NCBI RefSeq assembly: GCF_902498845.1
Contig: NZ_CABVLM010000008.1
Coordinates: 124,001-188,000 of the forward strand
Direction: 5' to 3'
Length of the DNA stretch: 64,000 nt
DNA from: Pseudoalteromonas rhizosphaerae
Lineage (GTDB): Bacteria; Pseudomonadota; Gammaproteobacteria; Enterobacterales; Alteromonadaceae
Position numbers and translations under genes: made by a program. This document shows, piece after piece, positions 1-8,763 of the stretch. How positions within the stretch are numbered: position 1 is the stretch's first letter; each line of letters starts with the position of its first letter. The notes under the pieces were generated by a model. It worked only from the letters and a program-made list of their open reading frames with translations. It ran no database searches and was not told where the DNA came from.

Positions 1-678
1 CTCATCTTTTAACTCAGTGCGTACAGCATGACTATTTTCAGTCGCTGGCATAATCAAGGTATTATCTAAGCGAGTGCGTCCCATTATTTGTTCTTGCTCA
101 CTCAGTGGTAGGTTTTGCCACACACTTAAATCATGCTTATAGCGCTGTATATGTACGTAACTGCCTTGATCTTCAAAATGGTTGGGTTTATTGATTAACG
201 CTGTGATGCGCTTTTGGCGACCATGAGGAGTGTCACCACCGAGTATAAAACCATTAAAATCGCGACCATCTAAAAATCGAAAGTTTCTCACTTGCTCAAC
301 CAATTCAACATCGGGGGCAAATAACTTGAGAATTTGCAAAGCAAATAAATGGTTTACATCTTCCCTATCGGAACGAATTTGGACAAATAAATCAAAAGGC
401 TGAGCCCCCATAATATGATCATTATGAGTAATATTAGGAAAGCTCTGTAATTCACTAGGCAGAAATTCAGGCAGAATGTGCGGCCAGTACTGCGCCCCTA
501 CTGCAACTAGGCTGGAGAGCATAGATTCAGAAAACTGATCTGAAAACTCATCTTGGATAGCGCTAACGTATTTTAATTTTTTGCGTAATGACTCATCGTG
601 GCCATCAAATACATTAAAAAACAAATGTAAACCGTGCAAGTTTGCTTCAGCACAAATTCCAGATTGCGCTTGCGCCAT
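1..678 (-). CDS. DyP-type peroxidase family protein, partial (C-terminus outside window)
   Basis: This is an open frame of 226 codons from an ATG at 678 down to the window edge, with a good ribosome site (AAGGAA) just upstream. The translation resembles YfeX-like DyP haem peroxidases: an N-terminal ferredoxin-like half, the FLDGRDFNGF stretch near residues 135-144, and the QRYKHDLSVW...EQEQIMGRTR block near 178-202. A His in an SHAVR context (residue 217) sits where the family has its proximal haem ligand. The family's GxxDG motif carrying the distal catalytic Asp reads GFILG here (residues 143-147), so that Asp appears replaced by Leu. It may therefore have low peroxidase activity or another haem role. 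Family membership is confident; the function is not. Confidence 0.85.
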   Translation of the reverse strand, partial: MAQAQSGICAEANLHGLHLFFNVFDGHDESLRKKLKYVSAIQDEFSDQFSESMLSSLVAVGAQYWPHILPEFLPSELQSFPNITHNDHIMGAQPFDLFVQIRSDREDVNHLFALQILKLFAPDVELVEQVRNFRFLDGRDFNGFILGGDTPHGRQKRITALINKPNHFEDQGSYVHIQRYKHDLSVWQNLPLSEQEQIMGRTRLDNTLIMPATENSHAVRTELKDE

Positions 679-1351
679 GGTATTTCCTTAACTCAAAGTC
701 TCATACACGGCGTTTTTAATGAAATTAAAAATACTAAAACACTTAATCTGCGAAAAAGTTAACCGTGTGTGGTGTTATTTTTATTGTCACCTACTCATTT
801 GCTAAAATGATTGGCCCAACTAAACAGCAACTTCAATTTATTGTCCATCGATCATAACCTTATACACAAAATGCAGAACAACAAAACGACGGTTTAAAAT
901 AGTCACCGTATTTGCACTACAGCCTTGTGATTGAAAAGGTATTAACTCAAGATGGCATGGGCGAACATAAAGTTACCCAACTTGCTTTACTCGACGATAA
1001 GTAACTAATGACTCAGCCCCCGTAAGCATTACTATATTCAGTTGCTGTTAATACATCTGCACCTAAGTATATGCCCTGACCAAGAAATTCTGCAACTACC
1101 TTTGAGCTTGAAGCGCTAAATAGCGGCTCAAACGTGTCTTGTTGAGCAATTTCCCCACAATTCATAGCCGCTTATTTATCGGCAAGTCGCATTTATTTTA
1201 AAGAATTACAAAGCGCCTTAATACATATTGGTTTTTAATCATTTAAGGGATATATGCAATAAACTTAAACCATATACGATTAGAAATCGTCTAAGCAACA
1301 CTACAATTACATCCACTATTAAAGGCAACCACGCCCATAATGGAAATCACT
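679..1351. other. Non-coding stretch with probable decayed coding debris
   Basis: No intact gene is visible in about 670 bases. Three short pieces look like former coding sequence. On the plus strand, about 905-1003 reads as some 32 codons ending in TQLALLDDK and a stop. On the minus strand, 1013-1165 is a 50-codon ORF starting MNCGEIAQQD and ending TATEYSNAYGG. On the plus strand, about 1145-1240 reads as some 30 codons ending in LIHIGF and a stop. None could be assigned to a family. Their short length, tight packing and opposing orientations suggest remnants of lost genes rather than functional small proteins, although the 50-codon ORF could be real. Confidence 0.35.
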
Positions 1352-1369
1352 TGTGCGATATATCTCACG
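1352..1369 (+). promoter_or_regulatory. UvrY/GacA-type palindrome upstream of the CsrB-like RNA
   Basis: The 18-base imperfect palindrome TGTGCGATATATCTCACG matches the UvrY/SirA/GacA site TGTGAGAGATCTCTTACA at 13 of 18 positions. Its centre lies about 167 bases upstream of the proposed RNA start, close to the far-upstream position (roughly -180) known for csrB/rsmZ promoters. The match and spacing are seen in the sequence; binding is inferred. Confidence 0.5.
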
Positions 1370-1515
1370 GTTATGACAGCTATTGAGTATAAAGCATCAT
1401 AAAAAAAGTCTAAAAATAAACTAACCACATGAAATATAATAACTATTATTAAATTTCAAAATAATGACTGTATTTTCGTTACTATTTTTAGCCTATTTTG
1501 TTTGCAGATACTCTC

Positions 1516-1521
1516 TATACT
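1516..1521 (+). promoter_or_regulatory. -10 hexamer of the CsrB-like RNA promoter
   Basis: TATACT lies just before the GGA-rich transcript and would place the start near 1528. No good -35 hexamer is present at the right spacing, which fits a promoter that needs an activator such as UvrY/GacA. Confidence 0.4.
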
Positions 1522-1527
1522 TACTTC

Positions 1528-2021
1528 ATCGGTTAAGCAGTGACGCTTAAATGAGTAAACGGACAAGGAATGATTACTCATAAACCTCGAATTAAAGGTT
1601 ACGTTAGGAAAAAATGGATTCACGGACAGGCTCAGGATGAGTAGCACTAAGGATAGTAAATATACGGACAGCGTCAAGATGATGCGAAAAGGAATAACAA
1701 CAGGGCTCGCAAGAGAGTTGTTAGACAGGATGTTATAAAAGCGGACAGATGGACAGGCCCTAAAGGGTATCACAATGGAACTGTTAACTAAGGGATAGCA
1801 TCAGGACGATGCGTAAAGGACCGGTAATAGAGATTACCAAAAAGGATCAAAAGGAAGCACATAGGACAGAGGCACGGATAGCCTATATCACGCAGAACGA
1901 ACAAGTAACAGTGTGATCACATGGATTAGTAAAGTTTAGGAGTTGATTAAGTTCAATTGCAGGATGCAAAAAATTAGAAGATTCCGCAAGCGCGACTAGA
2001 GATAGTTCGCGCTTTTCTTTT
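1528..2021 (+). ncRNA. csrB: CsrB-family regulatory RNA (sponge for CsrA), candidate
   Basis: Between 1561 and 1963 the plus strand carries 23 GGA triplets and I found no TCC, an extreme strand bias typical of CsrB/RsmZ-type RNAs. These RNAs sequester the translational regulator CsrA through many GGA motifs. Several GGAs lie in hairpin loops: TGAGTAA/TTACTCA around a GGACAAGGA loop (1552-1580), CTCAGGATGAG (1631-1641), and GCATCAGGACGATGC (1798-1812). The transcript ends in a strong Rho-independent terminator. Its length of about 490 nt is somewhat longer than enteric CsrB (about 370 nt). A UvrY-like palindrome lies upstream. No sensible protein is encoded in this stretch on either strand. 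The exact 5' end is inferred from the -10 element. Confidence 0.82.
1988..2021 (+). terminator. Rho-independent terminator of the CsrB-like RNA
   Basis: The stem AAGCGCGA / TCGCGCTT encloses a CTA-GAGA-TAG tip and is followed by a T-rich run (TTTTCTTTT). It sits directly after the last GGA motif. Confidence 0.85.
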
Positions 2022-2163
2022 ACCCAAAAATACCCTCAGCTTAACGACTACTTGCCAATTAACTCGCTCATTAATACTCTCGCGTCTAATCTAATACGTT
2101 ATTGATTGTGTATAAGCGATGACTTCTCTAAAATAGCGCGCTCATAAATCATTGAGGTCGGCC

Positions 2164-2817
2164 GTGTTAATTAACTACAATCCTCCATTAGATCCGTATT
2201 TAACCATTTTATTTCAAGATGATGATTTACTGATCGTCAACAAGCCCAGTGAACTTTTGACTGTGCCGGGAAAAGATCCTAAACACGCCGATTGTTTGAT
2301 AGCTCGCGTTAACCGTGTTTTTCCTACGGCAAAAATAGTTCACCGCTTAGATATGGCAACCTCTGGAATTATTTGTTTAGCAATGCATAAAGCGGCTCAT
2401 CGTCATTTAAGTATGCAGTTTCAAGAACGCCAAACTGCAAAGCGCTATATTGCACGAGTGTACGGTAAACTAGAGCCATTAACGGGATCAGTCAATTTGC
2501 CACTGATCTGTGATTGGCCAAACCGCCCTAAGCAAATGGTTGATCATGACAAGGGGAAGCCCTCTTTAACTCATTACACTGTACTGGAGCATGAGTTGCA
2601 CGCCACTCGTGTGGAACTTACCCCTATTACCGGACGCTCACATCAATTACGTGTGCATATGTTGTCATTGGGGCACCCTATTTTAGGCGATAGGCTCTAT
2701 GCTCACCCTGATGCACTGGCTGCTGCCCCGCGCTTGCAATTGCACGCACAAATGCTACAGCTCACTCATCCGGGAACAGCACAAATTATGACTTTTGAAG
2801 CTGAGCCAGAGTTTTGA
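2164..2817 (+). CDS. rluA: Dual-specificity 23S rRNA Psi746 / tRNA Psi32 pseudouridine synthase RluA
   Basis: RluA isomerises uridine to pseudouridine at 23S rRNA position 746 and tRNA position 32. The protein aligns closely with E. coli RluA from NYNPP through PITGRSHQLRVHML, and contains the HRLDMATSG motif with the catalytic Asp and the DWPNRPKQ block. A TTG at 2152 could also open the frame, but GTG at 2164 is preferred because GAGG at 2154-2157 gives a properly spaced ribosome site and the protein then begins MLINYNPP, as in the family. The length of 217 residues is normal. It is transcribed alone, following the CsrB-like RNA terminator. Confidence 0.93.
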   Translation: MLINYNPPLDPYLTILFQDDDLLIVNKPSELLTVPGKDPKHADCLIARVNRVFPTAKIVHRLDMATSGIICLAMHKAAHRHLSMQFQERQTAKRYIARVYGKLEPLTGSVNLPLICDWPNRPKQMVDHDKGKPSLTHYTVLEHELHATRVELTPITGRSHQLRVHMLSLGHPILGDRLYAHPDALAAAPRLQLHAQMLQLTHPGTAQIMTFEAEPEF

Positions 2818-2893
2818 TTACGAGCTTAAAATCACACTAAACTTTTTGCTGTACACGCCGATAACAACTTATTGATTCATCGTGGTGGTTTAT

Positions 2894-3823
2894 ATGGCTA
2901 TCGGCAAACAGTTTAAAGTATGGCAATTAATTAGTTTGGTTTACGCGACTTTCTTGGCCATGCCAGCCCAAGCAGCCGACTTTATTGCACCCACACCATG
3001 GTCAACAATCAGCAGTAATGATTTATCACGCCTAATGCCGCAAGATGAACTAAAACCGCTACTCGCTGGTGATACTGAGTTTTTAAGTTTATATCGCCAA
3101 CACATGAGTGCCCAGCAGCGCGGTGTGGTATTGATTATCCCTGATTGGCAACACTTACCTACCAATAACAACGGGCTCAACTTTTTACGCACGCAACTTA
3201 ACGATTTAGGCTATGCCACAATTGCTATGACGGTACCCGATATTGATTGGCAAGCAGTGCCACCTGCGGATGAAAGTGAAACAACTGAACCTGCAGCGGC
3301 TAAGCAAACTACAAGTTCAGACAATGGCGAACCATCAGCTGACACAGCCACTCCTGTTGTACATGTTGATGCTATCGCTCATATAAGCAATGCGATAATA
3401 GATAATTATAAACTCAACTTAATTGCACGCTTTAATGCGTTGTATCAAAGTGCATTGGATGAAGATGGGAAAATTGTTGTTATTGCACAAGGTGCCTCTG
3501 CGGGAGTATTGCTCGAACACTATGGCGAATATCCAAATACCAACATAGATGCATTTGTCAGCCTTAGCAGTTATTTACCAAACAGTAAACGTAACCAACA
3601 ACTTAACGCGATTATATCGACTATTAGCCCGCCGTTATTGGATATTTACTACAACATAGATAACCCGGACTTACTGCTGAGTGTGGCGGATAGAAAACGC
3701 TGGGTTAAACGTCACAGTAAATATGATTACCGCCAACGTGAGCTGTTTGGTTTGCGCTCTGAGCCTGAGCAACATGAGCGCTTGACCAAAGAAGTAGACG
3801 GGTTTTTACGCCGCCTTTTTTAA
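2894..3823 (+). CDS. Exported DUF3530-family protein, alpha/beta-hydrolase-like
   Basis: The protein has a signal peptide (hydrophobic segment near residues 12-25, cleavage after AQA) and so is probably periplasmic. The body resembles the DUF3530 family, which has an alpha/beta-hydrolase-like layout: GVVLIIPDW early in the chain, and IVVIAQGASAGVLLEHY near residue 200, where a hydrolase nucleophile elbow would be. The elbow reads GASAG, so a Ser is available, but activity is unproven. A low-complexity stretch rich in Glu, Thr and Ala lies near residues 120-150. GTG codons at 2882 and 2885 are alternative starts. The last 18 bases overlap the convergent djlA gene. Confidence 0.75.
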   Translation: MAIGKQFKVWQLISLVYATFLAMPAQAADFIAPTPWSTISSNDLSRLMPQDELKPLLAGDTEFLSLYRQHMSAQQRGVVLIIPDWQHLPTNNNGLNFLRTQLNDLGYATIAMTVPDIDWQAVPPADESETTEPAAAKQTTSSDNGEPSADTATPVVHVDAIAHISNAIIDNYKLNLIARFNALYQSALDEDGKIVVIAQGASAGVLLEHYGEYPNTNIDAFVSLSSYLPNSKRNQQLNAIISTISPPLLDIYYNIDNPDLLLSVADRKRWVKRHSKYDYRQRELFGLRSEPEQHERLTKEVDGFLRRLF

Positions 3824-4678
3824 ATATTCGTAAGCGGCTTGAATATCTTGACTTTTCTTGACTGCCAGTTCCATCATATGTTTAGGTAAACCTTGAGAAA
3901 CTAATTTATCAGGATGGTGCTGCGCCATTAATTTACGGTACGCTACTTTTACTTCTCGTTCACTCGCCTCATTATTTAACCCCAGCAAAGCCAGCGCTTG
4001 AGTACGGCTCATGCCACTATTTGGCGGTACATGATGCCCTGAGCCTTCACGATAACTACTGCTTTGCCCTTGTTGACGTTGTTGCTGCTGTTGATAGCGT
4101 TGTTGTTGCTGACGAAATGAAAATTCAGCTTGGTAACGTTTAAGTACAAATGCAAAGTGAGTTTTAGAGATCCCTAATAACTTACTTACCTCTTGGAGTA
4201 GCTCCTTTTCTTGCGCAGCTAACACCCCATCAGAAAACGCCATTTGGATTTGAATTTCTAAAAACAGTTGTAATAAATCATGGCGACGAGCAAAACGCTC
4301 TTTAAAATCGAAAACAGTTTCTTTTAATGAAAAATCAGCGTCTTTTCCCGCTTTAAACGCATCTTGTGCCTCTTTGCGATCATCACCAGTGAGTCCCATT
4401 TCATCCATAAATAAACTGGCAGCACGGATGTGGGTTTCGCTTACGCGGCCATTTGACTTAGCAATGTGCCCCATTACTCCAAAACAGCTAGTAAAAAATA
4501 ACGCTTGGCGCTGATTAATATCATCATCGCCTTTAAATAAGCTTGAAAAGCCGCCGGCTTTATCAAAGTTCTGCTTTAAACTCTTGTCAAACATATGGCC
4601 CAGGTATAAGCCTATAAATAAGCCTATAATGCGCCCAAACATAAAGCCAAAGCAGGCACCTAAAATTTTACCCCACAT
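3806..4678 (-). CDS. djlA: Co-chaperone DjlA (membrane-anchored J-domain protein)
   Basis: DjlA is an inner-membrane type III J-domain protein that stimulates DnaK. A single Gly-rich N-terminal transmembrane segment (residues about 4-28) is followed by the TerB-like cytoplasmic region with acidic helices (about 55-175), a Gln-rich linker (about 190-210) and a C-terminal J domain with the essential HPD motif in AQHHPDKL (near residue 257). The length of 290 residues is typical. AGGAG lies 6 bases ahead of the ATG. It is probably co-transcribed with amgK-murU, which end 23 bases upstream. In other gammaproteobacteria djlA also sits near lptD. Confidence 0.93.
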   Translation of the reverse strand: MWGKILGACFGFMFGRIIGLFIGLYLGHMFDKSLKQNFDKAGGFSSLFKGDDDINQRQALFFTSCFGVMGHIAKSNGRVSETHIRAASLFMDEMGLTGDDRKEAQDAFKAGKDADFSLKETVFDFKERFARRHDLLQLFLEIQIQMAFSDGVLAAQEKELLQEVSKLLGISKTHFAFVLKRYQAEFSFRQQQQRYQQQQQRQQGQSSSYREGSGHHVPPNSGMSRTQALALLGLNNEASEREVKVAYRKLMAQHHPDKLVSQGLPKHMMELAVKKSQDIQAAYEYLKKAA

Positions 4679-4701
4679 GAGGCGCTCCTATTATATGTGA
4701 A

Positions 4702-5373
4702 TTACTTAATGAGTTGTTGCTCTATCAACAACTCATTCAATTGAGCTAATCGTTCTGGAGTTCCGATATCGTCCCAGTTACCTATGTAAAGCTCCGTAGA
4801 GACAACATGCTCAGCCAATTTACTTTTTAATAATGGCCCTAAGCGATGAGTACCCGCTGTAATTCCTGCAAAAAATTGCTGATGAAAGCGACTAATACCA
4901 GAAAATGTATACTTGGGGCTATCTGCGCTTAGATGACGCAACGTAAAGTCACCATTTGGGTTGTGGGCTGGATTTTCAACCAACACAATATGTGCCTCGC
5001 CCGCATCTAAGTGAATATGCAGTAATGAACTAACATCATAGTCGGTAAATATATCGCCATTAATAACAATAAATTGCTCACCAAGCAAAGGTAATGCTTG
5101 AATAATACCACCTGCAGTTTCTAATCCCTGCTCAGGCTCTTGGCTATACTCAATATGTACTCCAAGCTGGCTACCATCGCCAAAGTAAGCACGGATCTTA
5201 TCTCCTTGCCAAGCAAGGTTTATAATAAAATCAGTGATCCCTGCTGTTTTTAGTCGCTCAATATGATGCTCGATTAATGGTTTTCCTTGCACCTTTAACA
5301 TAGGTTTAGGTAATTCTGCGGTAAGTGGCATCATTCGCTGACCGCGACCCCCGGCTAAAATCATCGCTTTCAT
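4702..5373 (-). CDS. murU: N-acetylmuramate alpha-1-phosphate uridylyltransferase MurU
   Basis: MurU makes UDP-MurNAc from MurNAc-1-phosphate and UTP in the anabolic peptidoglycan-recycling route that bypasses de novo synthesis and confers intrinsic fosfomycin tolerance in Pseudomonas. The N-terminus carries the nucleotidyltransferase signature (ILAGGRGQRMMPLT, then LPKPML), and the metal-binding Asp lies in INGDIF. The length is 223 residues. Its ATG overlaps the amgK stop codon by one base (TAATG), so the two are translationally coupled. The assignment rests on the sequence and the amgK partner next to lptD, as in Pseudomonas. Confidence 0.9.
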   Translation of the reverse strand: MKAMILAGGRGQRMMPLTAELPKPMLKVQGKPLIEHHIERLKTAGITDFIINLAWQGDKIRAYFGDGSQLGVHIEYSQEPEQGLETAGGIIQALPLLGEQFIVINGDIFTDYDVSSLLHIHLDAGEAHIVLVENPAHNPNGDFTLRHLSADSPKYTFSGISRFHQQFFAGITAGTHRLGPLLKSKLAEHVVSTELYIGNWDDIGTPERLAQLNELLIEQQLIK

Positions 5374-6377
5374 TATTTAGTTGGCACTTTATTAAGTGCG
5401 ACTAAGGTAGCAGGAATAATCTTACTGTTGATCCATTTACCCAGCTCCACCAACGATGAATGATCTTGCGCCACATCACTAATGTAGCGCAGTGTCGGTA
5501 ATACATTATCCATATAACCGAGTTTACCATCGCGTAAATTTAACCGGCAAAAAATACCCGCCGCTTTTAAATGGCGTTGAATACCGGTTAAATCAAACCA
5601 TTGTTTAAAGGTTGCAAAGCTGATGTTACTGAGCAAGCCCTGTTGCTCAAACTCAGCAAATGCATGCTCAAGTAAGTATTCAAGTTCATCGTGAGGAAGT
5701 TTAAAATAACAATCACGCAGTAACGATACCAGGTCATAACATACCGGGCCTTGCACGGCATCTTGATAGTCAATAATTGCCCATTGCTGTTCACTGTGCA
5801 TAATATTACGGCTATGAAAATCACGGTGTACGGTGACGCTAGGTTGCGCGAGTATATTTTCAATTAATAACTCACAGCTCGTTTGCCATAAATTACGTTC
5901 TGCAGCAGTAACTTCTAGCTCTAAAAATCCCTCTACCAACCATTCTAAAAAAATACTTAGTTCTAATTCTAAAAATGCCCGATCAAAATCTTTCATGTGC
6001 TCAACAGGCGGCATTTTTGCCCATTGTGCACTAAGTTTTATAAGGTGTTTATAGTGATTGATACGTTCTTTATCATCCAGCATATCAGCAAGATGTGTGT
6101 TGCCTAAATCGCTTAATAAGAAGAACCCTTGCTTTTCATCAGCATGTAATATTTTTGGTAGTTTGAAACCATGCTCAGAAAAAACTTTGTTGAGTTCTAT
6201 ATAAGGAGTGTTATCGAGCTTAGCTGGATCTGAGTCCATAACTATATAGCTATCTTGACCGCGATTTAGGCGGAAATAACGACGAAAGCTGGCGTCTCCG
6301 GTGATCGCAGCTAGCTGGTATACTTCATCTTCGAAGTGCGGATTTAAAAACTGCTGTAAACTTTTATAACGATTCAT
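5373..6377 (-). CDS. amgK: N-acetylmuramate/N-acetylglucosamine kinase AmgK
   Basis: AmgK phosphorylates MurNAc and GlcNAc at the anomeric position and supplies MurU. The sequence shows an aminoglycoside-phosphotransferase-type fold, with the N-lobe beginning LAAITGDASFRRYFRL, the catalytic loop VHRDFHSRNIM (near residue 185) and the metal-binding IIDYQDA about 15 residues later. The length of 334 residues matches the family. It is divergent from lptD across about 100 bases, so the two probably share a promoter region. No strong ribosome site is seen in front of the ATG. Confidence 0.9.
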   Translation of the reverse strand: MNRYKSLQQFLNPHFEDEVYQLAAITGDASFRRYFRLNRGQDSYIVMDSDPAKLDNTPYIELNKVFSEHGFKLPKILHADEKQGFFLLSDLGNTHLADMLDDKERINHYKHLIKLSAQWAKMPPVEHMKDFDRAFLELELSIFLEWLVEGFLELEVTAAERNLWQTSCELLIENILAQPSVTVHRDFHSRNIMHSEQQWAIIDYQDAVQGPVCYDLVSLLRDCYFKLPHDELEYLLEHAFAEFEQQGLLSNISFATFKQWFDLTGIQRHLKAAGIFCRLNLRDGKLGYMDNVLPTLRYISDVAQDHSSLVELGKWINSKIIPATLVALNKVPTK

Positions 6378-6480
6378 TTTACAAGATATCTATTTTTCAC
6401 TAAGTCAATTACTGTATTTGCCATTGTTTTCCTTTATTATGTCATTCTTACATCCAACGACAGCATATTAAGGTTAATAA

Positions 6481-8727
6481 ATGAGCAAAACCTGGGGCAT
6501 GATGATGCTAAGTGTGATCAGCGCACCATCGTTCGCCGAAACTGAACTGACACACAACTTTTGTGGCAATTCAATGCAAACCAGAGCTTGGCAACCGCTT
6601 GCTGGCCTTGACTTAGGCATGATCGATATCCGTTCAGATGATATTGAACTGCTTGGCACCCAAAGCGCAGAATTTACCGGTAATGTTGATATTAACACCC
6701 TTACTATGAGTTTGTCCGCACAAAGTGCACTAATTGACAAACAGCGTGGGTTACTTAATGCAACTGGCCCTATTACTTACCGTGACACTATCAGTGAAGT
6801 AAATAGCTCAGGTCTTAATGCTGATTTAAATAGTTCTGAAATCAGCCTACTTGGTGCCGATTATAAGCTGACGGATCAACAAGCACACGGCGGTGCAGAA
6901 AAGCTCACCATTAATAAGTCTGGCTTAGATCTGCTGAACGCAAGCTTTACTACCTGTCCAAGCGATACGCCCGTGTGGGCAATTCAAGCTGAACAAATTT
7001 TATTATCCCGTGAAGAAGGCTGGGGCGAAACCCATGATATGGTATTACGTATTATGGATACGCCAGTACTTTATTTACCCTATTTCACTTTCCCAATTGA
7101 TAATCGAAGAAAATCAGGCTTATTAACACCCAATATTTCCAGTTCAGATCGCTACGGCGTAGAAACTGTTACTCCATATTATTGGAATATTGCACCAAAC
7201 TTTGATGCCACGATTACACCTCGCTATATGTCTAAAAAAGGCTTACAGCTGCAAACCGAGTTTCGTTATTTAAGTGATAGCAATGAAGGTCTCGTAGCAC
7301 TTGAATACCTTGACAAAGACGACTCCGAACCAGAACTCAAAGAGCGCTTTCTATTTCACTGGCAACAACAAAGTTATTTTGCCGAAAACTGGCGTGCAAA
7401 TGTTGATATAACCAACGTCAGCGATGATAACTATCTCACTGATTTGGGTTCTAATTACGCAACACGTACTGACACCCAACTGTATCGTACTGGCTCGTTA
7501 TCACACTTAGGTGATACTTGGCGTACAGATATTAAAGTACAAAACTTTGAAGTGCTCGGTGATCATCTTGAATCGTATGCGGCATGGCCACAAATTAGCT
7601 TTTCACAAACAGCACCATTTAGTTTTCAGGATATTGAACTGACCCTAGACGGTGAACTGAGCCACTTTACTAATGATACGGCAATCATAGAAAAAGCCAC
7701 TCGGGTGCACATCGAACCCAAAGTAAGTTATGGTTATCAAGAGCATGCTTGGTCGTTTTTATCTGAATTTAGCGTACTGCACACTAACTATAAGCAAGAA
7801 GGTGATTTAGCTAATACCGATTATGCTAAATCAGTTTCACGTACCTTGCCTAAAGTGCGTTTATACAGCCAATTAAACTTTGAGCGTGATACCACTATCT
7901 TCGCTGATGATGGGATTCAAACCTTAGAGCCACAAGTGCAATATTTGTATACACCAAATAAAGATCAATCCGATATAGGTTTATACGATACGACAAAACT
8001 ACAAGATGATTTTTTTGGTTTATTCCGTGATAGTCGCTTCTCAAGCGTTGATCGTATAGCCGCAGCGAATCAATTTACATTGGGTGCAACCACGCGTTTA
8101 TTTAATAATAAAAGCGAAGAATTGTTTAATTTTAGTGCTGGTCAAATATTTTATTTAAGTGACTCTGCCAAGCCGACATCACAAGGGTTAAACTCAGATA
8201 CCAACTATAATGCCTTGTTTGCCGCACAAACCATGTTACATTGGCACCGCCGCTGGTATTTATCAGGCGGAATTCAGTATGACACCGATGGAAAGCAGAT
8301 TATCCAGTCAAATGTGACTTTAGATTATAAAGGTGACGATAATCAGCTGGTACAATTGAACCATCGCTATGCAAATGATGTCTCAGGCAATACAATCGAA
8401 CAAGTTGGCTTTTTTACTAGCATTCCGCTCAGTGATCAATGGCAGTTTGTAAGTAGCTATCACCGCGATTTAGAAAGCGGTCGTAGTGTCGAGGTGTTCA
8501 GCGGATTGCAATATGAATCCTGCTGTTGGGCCTTTCAAATTACCGGTCGTCGCCAAATCGCAACTGATTTAAATCAAGCGATAGGCCAAGAACAAGCCAC
8601 TTTTGATTCAAGCATTGGGTTTAATATTGTCTTAAAAGGGTTAGGTAGTAAAAGCCGTTATGATGCACAAAAATTATTACAACAAGGTATTTTTGGCTAT
8701 CGTAGACCGTATTTTCTTAATAACTAG
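6481..8727 (+). CDS. lptD: LPS-assembly outer-membrane protein LptD
   Basis: LptD forms the outer-membrane LPS translocon with the lipoprotein LptE. A signal peptide (cleavage near SFA-E, residue 19) is followed by the OstA/LptA-like periplasmic jellyroll domain (about 35-190) and a large C-terminal beta-barrel. The four Cys needed for the functional disulphides appear conserved: Cys28, Cys159 and the adjacent pair Cys681-Cys682. At 748 residues it is slightly shorter than the E. coli protein (784). It is the first gene of the lptD-surA-pdxA-rsmA-apaG operon. Confidence 0.96.
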   Translation: MSKTWGMMMLSVISAPSFAETELTHNFCGNSMQTRAWQPLAGLDLGMIDIRSDDIELLGTQSAEFTGNVDINTLTMSLSAQSALIDKQRGLLNATGPITYRDTISEVNSSGLNADLNSSEISLLGADYKLTDQQAHGGAEKLTINKSGLDLLNASFTTCPSDTPVWAIQAEQILLSREEGWGETHDMVLRIMDTPVLYLPYFTFPIDNRRKSGLLTPNISSSDRYGVETVTPYYWNIAPNFDATITPRYMSKKGLQLQTEFRYLSDSNEGLVALEYLDKDDSEPELKERFLFHWQQQSYFAENWRANVDITNVSDDNYLTDLGSNYATRTDTQLYRTGSLSHLGDTWRTDIKVQNFEVLGDHLESYAAWPQISFSQTAPFSFQDIELTLDGELSHFTNDTAIIEKATRVHIEPKVSYGYQEHAWSFLSEFSVLHTNYKQEGDLANTDYAKSVSRTLPKVRLYSQLNFERDTTIFADDGIQTLEPQVQYLYTPNKDQSDIGLYDTTKLQDDFFGLFRDSRFSSVDRIAAANQFTLGATTRLFNNKSEELFNFSAGQIFYLSDSAKPTSQGLNSDTNYNALFAAQTMLHWHRRWYLSGGIQYDTDGKQIIQSNVTLDYKGDDNQLVQLNHRYANDVSGNTIEQVGFFTSIPLSDQWQFVSSYHRDLESGRSVEVFSGLQYESCCWAFQITGRRQIATDLNQAIGQEQATFDSSIGFNIVLKGLGSKSRYDAQKLLQQGIFGYRRPYFLNN

Positions 8728-8763
8728 TATTACCGTACTATTAGCAAGAGTATTAGAAAAAGT

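Noticed and set aside
1456..1773. A 105-residue minus-strand ORF
   Set aside because: It lies antisense to the GGA-rich CsrB-like RNA, is of low complexity, lacks a ribosome site, and its openness is explained by the base bias of the RNA gene.
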